DNA from: Amedibacillus dolichus DSM 3991
GTDB taxonomy: Bacteria; Bacillota_I; Bacilli_A; Erysipelotrichales; Erysipelotrichaceae
Assembly: GCF_000154285.1 (NCBI RefSeq)
Contig: NZ_DS483478.1
Coordinates: 214,947-278,946, forward strand
Reading direction: 5' to 3'
DNA length: 64,000 bases
Positions 9,723 to 18,044 of this stretch are shown one piece after another. The translations under genes and the position numbers were made by a program. The notes under the pieces are model-generated. The model searched no databases, was not told the origin of the DNA, and saw only the letters and a list, made by a program, of their open reading frames with translations. Within the stretch, counting starts at the first letter, position 1; each line of letters starts with the position of its first letter.

Positions 9723-9751
9723 TTGGTGCTATCCCTTGAGTATGTTATAAT
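9723..9751 (+). promoter_or_regulatory. Sigma-A promoter of tRNA-Arg
   Basis: TTGGTG, 17-bp spacer, TATAAT, ending 15 bases before the mature tRNA. Confidence 0.7.
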
Positions 9752-9766
9752 ATACGCGTGCGTAAT

Positions 9767-9843
9767 GTGCCCGTAGCTCAATTGGATAGAGTATCAGATT
9801 CCGATTCTGACGGTTGCAGGTTCGACCCCTGTCGGGTGCGCCA
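9767..9843 (+). tRNA. tRNA-Arg(CCG)
   Basis: Full cloverleaf with encoded CCA (9841-9843). Anticodon loop TTCCGAT gives CCG, reading CGG. The T loop GGTTCGACCCC is canonical. The acceptor stem has two G-U wobbles (positions 2 and 3). Confidence 0.93.
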
Positions 9844-9850
9844 GAATATT

Positions 9851-9880
9851 ATAGAAGCCTTGAAAGATAGGCTTTTTTAT
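9851..9880 (+). terminator. Terminator after tRNA-Arg
   Basis: AGCCT-tgaaagat-AGGCT stem followed by TTTTTATTTT. Confidence 0.75.
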
Positions 9881-9934
9881 TTTGTAAGAAAAAACATGCA
9901 CCCTTTTGTGAAAAGGTACATGTTGAATAACGTA

Positions 9935-11152
9935 TTATTTTCGATTCGGATAATAGTTTTTCAAAAATTCGGCTTTAAATTCAGGGAAGGTTCCATTTAA
10001 AATAGCGGCTCTTGCATCTTCTGTCAAACGAATGATAAAGCGTAGGTTATGGATAGAAGCAAGATTGTAATACTGCTGACGTACGCTGTTATCCTCGGAT
10101 TTCCAAAGCTTGCGCAGCTCACCACGTGTCCAACCACTGCGACAGGTAGGACAATCACAGCCTTCATCAAGTGGCAATGGGCTGTCTTGGCATTTTTGTA
10201 AATTGTAGTATCCATGCCTTGCGTAAATACGTCCATGTCTTGCTTCACGAGTCGGCGCAACACAATCGAAGGTATCGGCTCCCATTTCGGTTCCAATTAG
10301 AATATCGTCGGGGTGCGAAAGACCTAATAAATGGCGTGGCTTGTTTTCGGGAAGCTCCTCACAGCACCAACGCAAGATTTCACCTAAGCTTTCCTTTAGG
10401 AATGCACCACCTAAACCATAGCCGTCAAACTCCATTTGTGCCAGCTTTTTAGCGGTCGAGCGACGCAGATCCTCCCAGCGTCCTCCTTGTAATACTCCAT
10501 AAAGAGATTGGCGATAGCCCAAATCATCACGATGCTTTTTATGCTCGTCAATGCTGCGCTGTGCCCAACGCTCCGTTCTGGCTAAGGCTTCCACATTGTA
10601 CTCGTAGCTATCCGCAAGAGAGGTTAGCTCATCATAAGCCATGTGAATGTCTGCACCGATACGACATTGAATTTGCATGGATTCTTCCGGTCCGATGAAA
10701 TCCTCTTGATTGGTAAAGGGATCGAAAAAGCGAACCCCATCTTCCATGACATGCGCAAGGCGATCCTTTGGATCGGCATTGATAACCTCATCTTCACGAT
10801 CCATACTAACGACCTTACCGATACCGGAACCTAAGGACATGACTTGAAAGCCACCGGAGTCGGTTAGTGTAGGACCATTCCAACCGGACCATTTCGCAAG
10901 TCCTCCTGCTTGGGCGATTTCCACTGAAGTATTGCGTAAGTGATAGCCGTTGCTAAGCATTGCCTGTGCCTGAACAGATTCTAAATCTTCCATAGATAAA
11001 AAGCGCACTTCGCCTCTTGTACCTACGCACATAAAGGCCGGTGTTTTAATATCGCCATGCGGGGTATGAATGATACCTGCACGTCCCAATTTGCCGGGAA
11101 TACGCTTTGTGATTTCAAAGCTAAAGGTGTTATTGTTTTTATAGTTTGTCAT
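9935..11152 (-). CDS. tgt: Queuine tRNA-ribosyltransferase (tRNA-guanine transglycosylase)
   Basis: Exchanges guanine 34 of GUN-anticodon tRNAs for preQ1 in queuosine synthesis. Visible: catalytic region D-S-G-G-F-Q-V-M-S-L, substrate loop V-L-Q-G-G, nucleophile region A-D-T-F-D-C-V-A-P-T-R-x-A-R-H-G, and the zinc site C-D-C-P-T-C with a later I-H-N histidine. At 405 residues it is somewhat longer than the usual ~375 because of extra residues around the D-P-K-D-R region. Monocistronic, leftward, convergent with tRNA-Arg. No queuosine biosynthesis genes are nearby. Confidence 0.93.
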   Translation of the reverse strand: MTNYKNNNTFSFEITKRIPGKLGRAGIIHTPHGDIKTPAFMCVGTRGEVRFLSMEDLESVQAQAMLSNGYHLRNTSVEIAQAGGLAKWSGWNGPTLTDSGGFQVMSLGSGIGKVVSMDREDEVINADPKDRLAHVMEDGVRFFDPFTNQEDFIGPEESMQIQCRIGADIHMAYDELTSLADSYEYNVEALARTERWAQRSIDEHKKHRDDLGYRQSLYGVLQGGRWEDLRRSTAKKLAQMEFDGYGLGGAFLKESLGEILRWCCEELPENKPRHLLGLSHPDDILIGTEMGADTFDCVAPTREARHGRIYARHGYYNLQKCQDSPLPLDEGCDCPTCRSGWTRGELRKLWKSEDNSVRQQYYNLASIHNLRFIIRLTEDARAAILNGTFPEFKAEFLKNYYPNRK

Positions 11153-11429
11153 AATCTACCAACTTTCTTTCTAAATTGTTTATGATACTGGTTTTGATGC
11201 AAATAATAAAATCGCAAAGCCGCTTTTCAAACGATAAACGAAGGTAAATGGCTTCAAGGATAACTGCTGATCCCCTTGAAAAATAAGTAATTTAAGTGTA
11301 AAACTTAACATGGGGTATTATACCATAAAACTATTTTCTTGCGAATAGAGCTCTTAACAGATTTTTAAAGAAAGCTTTTTGCTTTGTGGCAGAAGTGTTA
11401 TAATAAGAGGCAATCAAAGGAGTGAAATT

Positions 11430-12539
11430 ATGATTATAGGAATACCGAAGGAAATAAAGAATAATGAAAATCGTGTTGCATTAACACCTGCTGGTGCCTT
11501 TGCATTAACGAAGGCAGGACATTGTGTTTTGGTGGAAAAGGGTGCCGGAAGCGGCAGTGGCTTTGAAGATGAAGAATATGCACAGGCAGGAGCAAGTATC
11601 TGCGAGGTGGAGGAAGTCTTTGCGAAAGCGGAATTGATCGTTAAGGTAAAGGAATATATGGAAAGCGAGTATGCTTATCTGCGTGAGGATCAAATGGTGT
11701 TTACGTATTTGCATATTGCGAATAACGAACCTTTTGCGAAGGCTTTGATTGAATCAAAAACAACTGCGATAGCTTATGAAACGATTGTTTCAAAAAGCGG
11801 GACACTGCCGTTATTAACGCCGATGAGTGAGGTGGCAGGTCGTATGTCGGTACAGATTGGTGCCAGCATGCTGCAAAAGGCAAATGGAGGCAGTGGTATT
11901 CTTTTAGGTGGTGTACCGGGTGTTATGCCGGCGAATGTGGTTGTTATCGGCGGTGGTACGGTTGGTTTTAATGCGGCACGTATTGCCAGTGGGTTAGGTG
12001 CACAGGTGCAGGTGTTTGATATCAATGCCGAGCGTATGGCTTATATTGATGATGTATCCAATGGTACGATCCATACGATTTATAATAATGAATACAATTT
12101 GAGAGCAGCATTGAAAGAAGCGGATCTGGTAATCGGCGCAGTCTTGATACCGGGGGCAAAGGCACCGAAGTTGGTAAGTGAAGATATGGTAAAAACGATG
12201 AAGCAGGGCAGTGCTATCGTTGACGTTGCGATTGATCAAGGCGGTTGTATCGAAACCTGCGATCATACAACTACACATGATGATCCAACCTTTGTGAAAC
12301 ATGGTGTATTGCATTATTCAGTGGCAAATATGCCGGGTGCGGTACCACGTACTTCTACAATTGCGTTATCCAATGCGACATTGCCTTATATCTTGAAATT
12401 GGCAGATAAAGGATTAGCGGCCTTGAAGGAAGACGCTGGCTTTCGTAAGGGCTTGAATACTTATCGAGGTGTTTATACATGCCAAGCGGTTGCCAGTGCT
12501 TTACATGCGGAATATCATGATCCGCAGGAAATGCTTTAA
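11430..12539 (+). CDS. ald: Alanine dehydrogenase
   Basis: NAD-dependent oxidative deamination of L-alanine to pyruvate and ammonium, a cytosolic catabolic enzyme. ATG 11430 is chosen from AAAGGAG eight bases upstream and gives the family's normal N-terminus M-I-I-G-I-P-K-E-I-K; the frame continues upstream without a ribosome site. NAD-binding motif G-G-G-T-V-G-F-N-A-A lies near residue 175, and active-site regions Y-L-H and R-x-S-x-Q-x-G are present. The 369-residue length is typical. A TATAAT-like -10 precedes it. The 277-base gap to tgt holds nothing else I can identify. Confidence 0.94.
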   Translation: MIIGIPKEIKNNENRVALTPAGAFALTKAGHCVLVEKGAGSGSGFEDEEYAQAGASICEVEEVFAKAELIVKVKEYMESEYAYLREDQMVFTYLHIANNEPFAKALIESKTTAIAYETIVSKSGTLPLLTPMSEVAGRMSVQIGASMLQKANGGSGILLGGVPGVMPANVVVIGGGTVGFNAARIASGLGAQVQVFDINAERMAYIDDVSNGTIHTIYNNEYNLRAALKEADLVIGAVLIPGAKAPKLVSEDMVKTMKQGSAIVDVAIDQGGCIETCDHTTTHDDPTFVKHGVLHYSVANMPGAVPRTSTIALSNATLPYILKLADKGLAALKEDAGFRKGLNTYRGVYTCQAVASALHAEYHDPQEML

Positions 12540-12555
12540 TAAAAAATGTAATTTT

Positions 12556-12578
12556 GGAAGCGTAAGGCTTCCTTTTTT
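12556..12578 (+). terminator. Terminator of ald
   Basis: GGAAGC-gtaag-GCTTCC followed by TTTTTT. Confidence 0.8.
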
Positions 12579-12697
12579 ACGGCAGATGAAAAAGCGGTTA
12601 AAGGTACTTGAAAATAACACGTGAAAAGCTGTCATAAATATTTCATTTTTGCTATGTAAGTGTTACAATCATGTTGTAAAGGGAGTTAGGGACATGT

Positions 12698-13636
12698 ATG
12701 ATACATTATTTTCAAAGTGAAAATGCAAACAGTGTTTTCAAAATACAGGGAGAGGGAGCGTATGTTTATTCCAAGCTTACGCATACCTATGAAAGATGCA
12801 ATCTGTATGCGGAAATTTTAACGCAAAAACAGAAATATCACGAAATTGATGAGCGGGAGGCTAAGCGTTTGATTCATCAGCTGGAGGGAGAAGAGGTTTC
12901 TTTGGCTCGTCATCAAAATATGAAGCTGCATAAGGCAATCGCCTTTGCCAGTGTTGCGCATGCCGGACAATATCGTAAAGGGACGAATATTCCTTATATC
13001 GTACACCCATTTGAAGTTGCGCAGATTTTAAGTGAAGCAGGTGCGGAGGAGGATATTATTTGTGCCGGTCTTTTGCATGATATTATTGAAGATACCTCTT
13101 ATACAGCTACGGATTTGGAAAAAGAATTCGGAAAGCGTGTCAGTGAGCTTGTATTGGCGTGTACGCAGGAATGTGAAGGGTGTTGGGAACAGCGTAAGCA
13201 GCACTATTTAGATTATTTGACGAGGGAGGCTACGTTGGATACGATGATGATTTCTTGTGCAGATAAGCTTGCCAATATTCGCAGTTCAAAGGAAAACTAT
13301 GAAAAGGAAGGCGAACGCTTTTGGGGACGCTTCAATAGCGGGAAGGAAGGGCATAGCTGGTATTTTTCGAAGCTGATTGATGCCTTTGCACCATTGCAAA
13401 ATTATAATATGTTTTGGGAACTGAATGCGATTTATAAAGAACTTTTTGTTGTCTGTTATCAAGGTGAAAATGTTTTATATCAAACAAATGGTTGGGAAAC
13501 CTATGTATATCGAAAAGAAAGTGAAAAATGGGTGTTGGAAAACTTATCGCAGGCGGAATTGGAGAAGCAGCCGCTTCAAAAAATTGATGAGAATGAAATG
13601 CGGCGCATCGTGATGAAATGGGAGATGGAGGATTAG
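12698..13636 (+). CDS. HD-domain (RelA/SpoT hydrolase-like) protein flanked by a repeated ~55-aa domain
   Basis: The central ~160 residues (about 72-230) are an HD-type phosphohydrolase like the (p)ppGpp hydrolase domain: H-A-G-Q-Y-R-K-G, Y-I-V-H-P, L-L-H-D-I-I-E-D and the later A-D-K-L-A-N motif are all present. There is no synthetase domain, as in small alarmone hydrolases (MESH1-like). The N-terminal (about 14-67) and C-terminal (about 258-310) segments resemble each other, each with a Y-V-Y-x-K core and an I-D-E-x-E-x-x-R end, suggesting a duplicated substrate-sensing or binding module. The start is from ATG 12698; a TTG or GTG alternative is not needed. Confidence 0.75.
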   Translation: MIHYFQSENANSVFKIQGEGAYVYSKLTHTYERCNLYAEILTQKQKYHEIDEREAKRLIHQLEGEEVSLARHQNMKLHKAIAFASVAHAGQYRKGTNIPYIVHPFEVAQILSEAGAEEDIICAGLLHDIIEDTSYTATDLEKEFGKRVSELVLACTQECEGCWEQRKQHYLDYLTREATLDTMMISCADKLANIRSSKENYEKEGERFWGRFNSGKEGHSWYFSKLIDAFAPLQNYNMFWELNAIYKELFVVCYQGENVLYQTNGWETYVYRKESEKWVLENLSQAELEKQPLQKIDENEMRRIVMKWEMED

Positions 13637-13681
13637 GTCTGTTTGAAAGGAATACGGTCTGTCATGTGCATGATCGGAAAG

Positions 13682-13706
13682 AGTCGAGGGATACTCGACT
13701 TTTTTG
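13682..13706 (+). terminator. Terminator after the HD-domain gene
   Basis: AGTCGAG-ggata-CTCGACT followed by TTTTTT. Confidence 0.8.
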
Positions 13707-13763
13707 CTGTCGAATACGGTCTTATTTCATATATTGATTTCATATAATGAAAAAGGTGATGGT

Positions 13764-14453
13764 GTGAGGCAGAAGAAGCGAATAGTTTTAGGAATCGGAA
13801 TGATTTGTACCTTAATGATTGCGACGGTATATATGTCGCGATTTACACATATTATTGCGGAAAAGGAATGGAAAGTCTTAAATGGGATTGTGGTAGTTTT
13901 GGACCCCGGGCACGGTGGAAAAGACGGAGGAGCACAAAGCGGAGAAATTATGGAGGACGAAATCAATCTTACGATTGCTTTTCAAACCAAGGAGTTGTTG
14001 GAACAAGCAGGTGCACAGGTCATTCTTACAAGAGATGGAGATTATGATTTGGCAGACAAAGGAGCGGCGAATCGCAAGCGGCAAGATATACGAAAGCGTA
14101 TGGATATGATGAATGCGGAAGATGTCGATGTGTTTATCAGCATTCATTTGAATGCATACCCCAATCCAAAGGTACAAGGGGCACAAACCTTTTATAATGA
14201 GAAAGATGAGGCATCAAAGGAATTTGCGAATCTTATACAAAATAAACTAAAGGTATTAACGAAAAGTAAGATGACAAGTAAGCCTGGAGATTTTTATTTG
14301 TTGGAAAATGCAAAAACAATGGGAGTATTGGTGGAATGTGGCTTTTTATCAAATCCAAATGATCGTGCTTTGTTAGTGAAGGAAGAATATCAAAAGGCAT
14401 TAGCGAATGTACTTTATAAGAGCATAAAAGAGTATTTTGATTTTTTAATGTAA
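13764..14453 (+). CDS. cwlD: N-acetylmuramoyl-L-alanine amidase, CwlD-like
   Basis: Amidase_3 zinc enzyme that cleaves the muramic acid-peptide bond. In spore formers CwlD helps make spore-cortex muramic lactam. GTG 13764 is preferred because AAGGTGAT lies just upstream. One N-terminal membrane anchor (about 8-30) is followed by the catalytic domain with V-V-L-D-P-G-H-G-G-x-D-x-G, metal Glu in D-E-I-N-L, H in I-S-I-H-L-N-A and the final catalytic E in V-E-C-G-F-L-S-N. The 229-residue length fits CwlD. A generic cell-wall amidase role remains possible. Confidence 0.82.
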   Translation: MRQKKRIVLGIGMICTLMIATVYMSRFTHIIAEKEWKVLNGIVVVLDPGHGGKDGGAQSGEIMEDEINLTIAFQTKELLEQAGAQVILTRDGDYDLADKGAANRKRQDIRKRMDMMNAEDVDVFISIHLNAYPNPKVQGAQTFYNEKDEASKEFANLIQNKLKVLTKSKMTSKPGDFYLLENAKTMGVLVECGFLSNPNDRALLVKEEYQKALANVLYKSIKEYFDFLM

Positions 14454-14480
14454 TTTTTTTAAAAAAGTTTAAAAAAGTTG

Positions 14481-14509
14481 TTGACAACTATATAGTATCA
14501 TGGTATTAT
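14481..14509 (+). promoter_or_regulatory. Strong sigma-A promoter of the tRNA-Ile/tRNA-Ala unit
   Basis: Consensus TTGACA, 17-bp spacer, TATTAT, 20 bases upstream of tRNA-Ile. Confidence 0.85.
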
Positions 14510-14529
14510 GTATAGGCATTCGATGAGAC

Positions 14530-14606
<77 letters not shown>

Positions 14607-14623
14607 TCGAATTTAATATACAT

Positions 14624-14699
14624 GGGGTGTTAGCTCAGCTGGGAGAGCACCTGCCTTGCACGCAGGGGGTCATCGGTTCGATCCCGATACGCTCCACCA
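14624..14699 (+). tRNA. tRNA-Ala(TGC)
   Basis: Complete cloverleaf, anticodon loop CTTGCAC (TGC), encoded CCA. It lies 17 bases after tRNA-Ile. The Ile-Ala pair is the one usually found in rRNA spacers, but no rRNA flanks it. Confidence 0.95.
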
Positions 14700-14710
14700 T
14701 GTTAAGAAAT

Positions 14711-14736
14711 AGGATCTCGAAAGAGATCTTTTTTTG
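14711..14736 (+). terminator. Terminator of the tRNA-Ile/Ala unit
   Basis: GATCTC-gaaa-GAGATC followed by seven Ts. The remaining AT-rich stretch to 14950 shows no gene. Confidence 0.85.
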
Positions 14737-14965
14737 TGTTTGATGCTATCTTATATGTATTAAAGTTTGAAGTCTTATTTTAGTACCATGCTATAATGTA
14801 AATATTACATTATATAAATGATATATACATCAAGAAACTTTATTGCTTTTGCAGCATATACAAGAGTGCAACGAAGAGTTGCGAATGTGCATTGTAAAAG
14901 ATATAGAATATAACATTATGAATTGATAAAATTTATTCATCAAATATACGAGGAGGTATTAGATT

Positions 14966-15742
14966 GTGAGTTTAGGAGAAAAGATTTTTAAATTGAGGAA
15001 AGAAAAAGGACTATCACAAGAGGCTTTAGCTGAACAGGTAGGTACTACAAGGCAAGCGATTAGCAAATGGGAAAATGATCAAGGGTTTCCGGAGACAGAA
15101 AAACTTTTGCGATTATCGAATATTTTTGAAGTATCTACGGATTATCTTTTGAAAGACGAAAAAACTGTAAAAGATAGTGAAGAACACGGATATTATGTAA
15201 GCAAGGAGATGTCGGTGAGCTTTATCGCCAATCAGAAAAAACTAGGACGTTATCTAGCCATAGTGACTATGCTTTGTATTTTTGCCGGAATACCCTATAC
15301 CTTGTTTTCACATGACATGGCTTGGCGTTATTTAGGCATGGCTTTTTGTCTTGTGGCAGGAATTGTATGTTTTGTCATAGCTGTTTTTTGTGAAAAACAA
15401 GAGTATAGTATCTTAAAGCAAGAACCTTTATTATTCGATTATGAATATCTAAAAGAATTAAGAAATGAGTATCGTATGAAAAAGAAGAAATATGTAATAG
15501 TTGTTATCCCATGTACTGTTCTATTTATAGTAGGATTGATTTTCTTCGCATTTACCATGAAAGGTTATCTTTTGTGGACAGAATATCACTCCTTGGCATT
15601 CTTCGCTCTGGCAGTAGGAATGCTAGGCTTTGTATATACAATCAATGTTATGGAAGCCTATGAGCTGCTCATAAGAAATGAACAATACTCAACAAGCTTC
15701 TTTTTCAAACTGAAAAGAAAGATTAAAAAGAGCTTGGAATAA
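14966..15742 (+). CDS. XRE-family regulator with membrane-spanning C-terminal region
   Basis: N-terminal helix-turn-helix_3 domain (about residues 5-60: [13 protein letters not shown], then T-R-Q-A-I-S-K-W-E), a linker, then four hydrophobic helices (about 95-113, 118-138, 172-193, 202-222). GTG 14966 is set by a perfect AGGAGG at 14951. Membrane-anchored XRE proteins of this type are common in Firmicutes and usually control adjacent transport or stress genes, but no obvious target adjoins; the downstream gene is convergent. Confidence 0.85.
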   Translation: MSLGEKIFKLRKEKGLSQEALAEQVGTTRQAISKWENDQGFPETEKLLRLSNIFEVSTDYLLKDEKTVKDSEEHGYYVSKEMSVSFIANQKKLGRYLAIVTMLCIFAGIPYTLFSHDMAWRYLGMAFCLVAGIVCFVIAVFCEKQEYSILKQEPLLFDYEYLKELRNEYRMKKKKYVIVVIPCTVLFIVGLIFFAFTMKGYLLWTEYHSLAFFALAVGMLGFVYTINVMEAYELLIRNEQYSTSFFFKLKRKIKKSLE

Positions 15743-15788
15743 GCGGTATTGCGACTTTATAGAAAGTTATTGATTATGGAGCAATAAC

Positions 15789-15812
15789 AAAGGACATCTT
15801 GCGATGTCCTTT
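15789..15812. terminator. Bidirectional terminator between convergent genes
   Basis: Perfect 10-bp stem AAAGGACATC-ttgc-GATGTCCTTT. It serves the XRE gene and the leftward PTS/peptidase operon. Confidence 0.8.
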
Positions 15813-15843
15813 AGTGTACTATTTAATTTGTTTATTGCTTTTT

Positions 15844-17295
15844 TTAATCCTTCCAGTCATCGTATGGATACATAGGACGCATAATTCGTTTGAACTCTAA
15901 GCGTTCTGTACGTTGATTGGTAGGTCCGTCTGTTAAAGACATAATGGTGTATTTACCGACCTTTGCAAAATCGGGAGATATATAGCCTTGCTTGGCGATA
16001 ATTAGATCATATTGTGTCCAATCGATATTACTGGACGTAAACTGTTCGATTTCCGTATAGCTATAAGATAAGCCCAATACAACGACATCGATCGGATATG
16101 TATCAAGTGATACAGTAATAGCTTTACCATAGCTTCCTCGATCTTTAAATTCAGGTAATACATGCCCGATATAGCGAATCTTTCCTTCTATATGGATAGG
16201 AGCGGACAAAGCATCTTCGCCCATTCCAAGTTCAAAGGATACATGATTGCCGATGGATTCGTTTTTCAATACATCAAACGCCTTGGGATCGGTGATGCCG
16301 CTTACCAATATCTTTTTGTTGTGGGGCTTTTTGTAATCCATGATCTGACGTAATACAAAATTACTATAACCGGTAGCACCGGCTCCGCAATTATCGCCGG
16401 AATCGGTTAGGAATACCGGACGTTCCTGATGCTCCATAACCTTTTGTAAAGCTTCCTCTGCTTCTCCCCATACGCCTGTGTAATGGAAATCATGACGATG
16501 CTCAATAGCAAATTTAGCAATCTTGTCTGCCATTTCATTTGCATAAGCGACATCGTTTTCACTGTTTGGCACAACAATGACACCGGCACCGCACGTATCG
16601 TTATCATGTCTTAGATATCCGATGTGATAGGAACAGCTCATGATGCGCTCATCAGCTTCGATTTCATTTAACAGCTTGTTGATGGAAAGCATCGGTTCGT
16701 CCCATGAGCAGCATCTTTCTCCTCCCAATAACAGTGGAAGCTTACGATAAACAGGGTGAATGTTGCGACGGTTTTTCAGTAATTCTACAAAGCGCTGTGC
16801 AACAAAGCGATAGGTTTCCTTTATATCCGTATGTGGAGATTCCCGATAACAACGTACGATTTGACAGTTATTAACAAACTCGGAGGATAGATTGCCATGG
16901 GGATCCATGACGACGGCAATAGGTAAATAAGGACCTGTTAGCTTTCGAATTTCTCGTACGATATAATGCTCACCGGAGCCGCCTTCCAAACCGATAACAT
17001 TACTGGCACCATGAAGAAATAAGAAAATACCGTCAATTTCATGTAAGTGCTCCTTTACGCCCTTTAGGATACGAGAGGAAATAAATGCAAAAGCATCTGA
17101 TGCTACCAAACCTCCCGGGTGGCCGACAGCCATAAAAGAAGGGATTGGAGTAATGCCGGCATCTTCAAAAATATCTCTGACACGCATACTGTCCAATAGG
17201 TCATCGCCTGTTTTGTAAATATATTCATCGTATGTCATTTGGGCACTGACGTGTGCATTGGATTCTGATGAAAAATAACCCATCAATACTTTCAT
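15844..17295 (-). CDS. M81-family metallohydrolase (MlrC-like)
   Basis: A 483-residue member of the MlrC/microcystinase family (M81): N-terminal M-x-x-x-x-G-Y-F-S-S-E-S-N, D-P-H-G-N in the first domain, and D-S-G-D-N-C-G-A-G with the MlrC C-terminal domain (about 300-480). Characterised relatives hydrolyse peptide or amide bonds, but most members have unknown substrates. Its ATG 17293-17295 overlaps the cutC stop (ATGA), and it is the last gene of the six-gene operon starting at 20854. Its place beside dipeptidase and glycosylasparaginase genes suggests action on a small amide or modified amino acid. Confidence 0.85.
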   Translation of the reverse strand: MKVLMGYFSSESNAHVSAQMTYDEYIYKTGDDLLDSMRVRDIFEDAGITPIPSFMAVGHPGGLVASDAFAFISSRILKGVKEHLHEIDGIFLFLHGASNVIGLEGGSGEHYIVREIRKLTGPYLPIAVVMDPHGNLSSEFVNNCQIVRCYRESPHTDIKETYRFVAQRFVELLKNRRNIHPVYRKLPLLLGGERCCSWDEPMLSINKLLNEIEADERIMSCSYHIGYLRHDNDTCGAGVIVVPNSENDVAYANEMADKIAKFAIEHRHDFHYTGVWGEAEEALQKVMEHQERPVFLTDSGDNCGAGATGYSNFVLRQIMDYKKPHNKKILVSGITDPKAFDVLKNESIGNHVSFELGMGEDALSAPIHIEGKIRYIGHVLPEFKDRGSYGKAITVSLDTYPIDVVVLGLSYSYTEIEQFTSSNIDWTQYDLIIAKQGYISPDFAKVGKYTIMSLTDGPTNQRTERLEFKRIMRPMYPYDDWKD

Positions 17296-18044
17296 TTTTC
17301 AACCGCCTCAACAAAGCTCTTAACCAAATGAACGTCTACAACATCATAATCACATATATGTTCTCCACTGAGATAGGCATAGCTTACCTTTTCGGATAAT
17401 GTTGTCGGATCACTGCAATAGGATTTACATGATGAGTGAAGCTGATAAAGTCCGCTTTCTTCCAACATTTGTTTGGCGTTGGCAGCATTGATTCCGCTTC
17501 CGGCAAGAATTTGAATAGAATCACCGTATTTGCTTTGTAAATCATGCAGTAATTTTGCACCGTCAATAGCTTTTGCCTCTAAACCACTGGTAAGTACACG
17601 ATCAACTCCGCATTGAATGAGATCCTCCATTGCTTTGTATGGATCTTTGCATACATCAAATGCGCGATGGAATACAGCGGTTTTGTTGTAGGAATGAATT
17701 AGATCTACCATGTTTTTGGTTTTATCTGTATGAATGGTAAAATCCTCGTTTAAAAAACCGAATACGATCCCATCAGCACCGTTTTCCAATAGGATACGTG
17801 CATCTTCCATCATGGTATCGGTATCAACGTCATCATAACAAAATCCGGCAGCTCTGGGGCGTACCATGCAGATTACACTTAAAGAGGTATCACGTTTTAC
17901 TTTGCGTAGGGTTGCGACACTTGGTGTTAGTCCTCCTACACTCAATGCACTGTTTAGTTCGACTCTGCTTGCTCCGCCTTTTTCCGCAGCAATGCAGTCT
18001 TGATAGCTTCCTGTGCAGATTTCAACAATTTTATTCATTTTCAT
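17292..18044 (-). CDS. cutC: CutC family TIM-barrel protein
   Basis: About 250 residues with the CutC signature: E-I-C-x-G-S, A-A-x-x-G-G-A-S-R-V-E-L-N-S-x-L-S-V-G-G-L-T-P-S near the start, M-V-R-P-R-A-A-G-F-x-Y near 60, and F-H-R-A-F-D in mid-protein. Although named for copper homeostasis, the biochemical role of CutC is not settled. Here it sits inside a PTS/glycosylasparaginase/peptidase operon with no copper genes, so a metabolic role fits better (inference). The start lies in the overlap with the M20 gene; ATG 18044 or 18038 are both possible. Confidence 0.88.
   Translation of the reverse strand: MKMNKIVEICTGSYQDCIAAEKGGASRVELNSALSVGGLTPSVATLRKVKRDTSLSVICMVRPRAAGFCYDDVDTDTMMEDARILLENGADGIVFGFLNEDFTIHTDKTKNMVDLIHSYNKTAVFHRAFDVCKDPYKAMEDLIQCGVDRVLTSGLEAKAIDGAKLLHDLQSKYGDSIQILAGSGINAANAKQMLEESGLYQLHSSCKSYCSDPTTLSEKVSYAYLSGEHICDYDVVDVHLVKSFVEAVEK

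Noticed and set aside
9758..10000. Plus-strand frame over tRNA-Arg and its terminator
   Set aside because: It translates the tRNA itself and runs into the tgt 3' end; no ribosome site.
11153..11429. Possible riboswitch or T-box upstream of ald or tgt
   Set aside because: No T-box sequence, specifier stem or preQ1-like pseudoknot could be recognised; only promoter-like elements.
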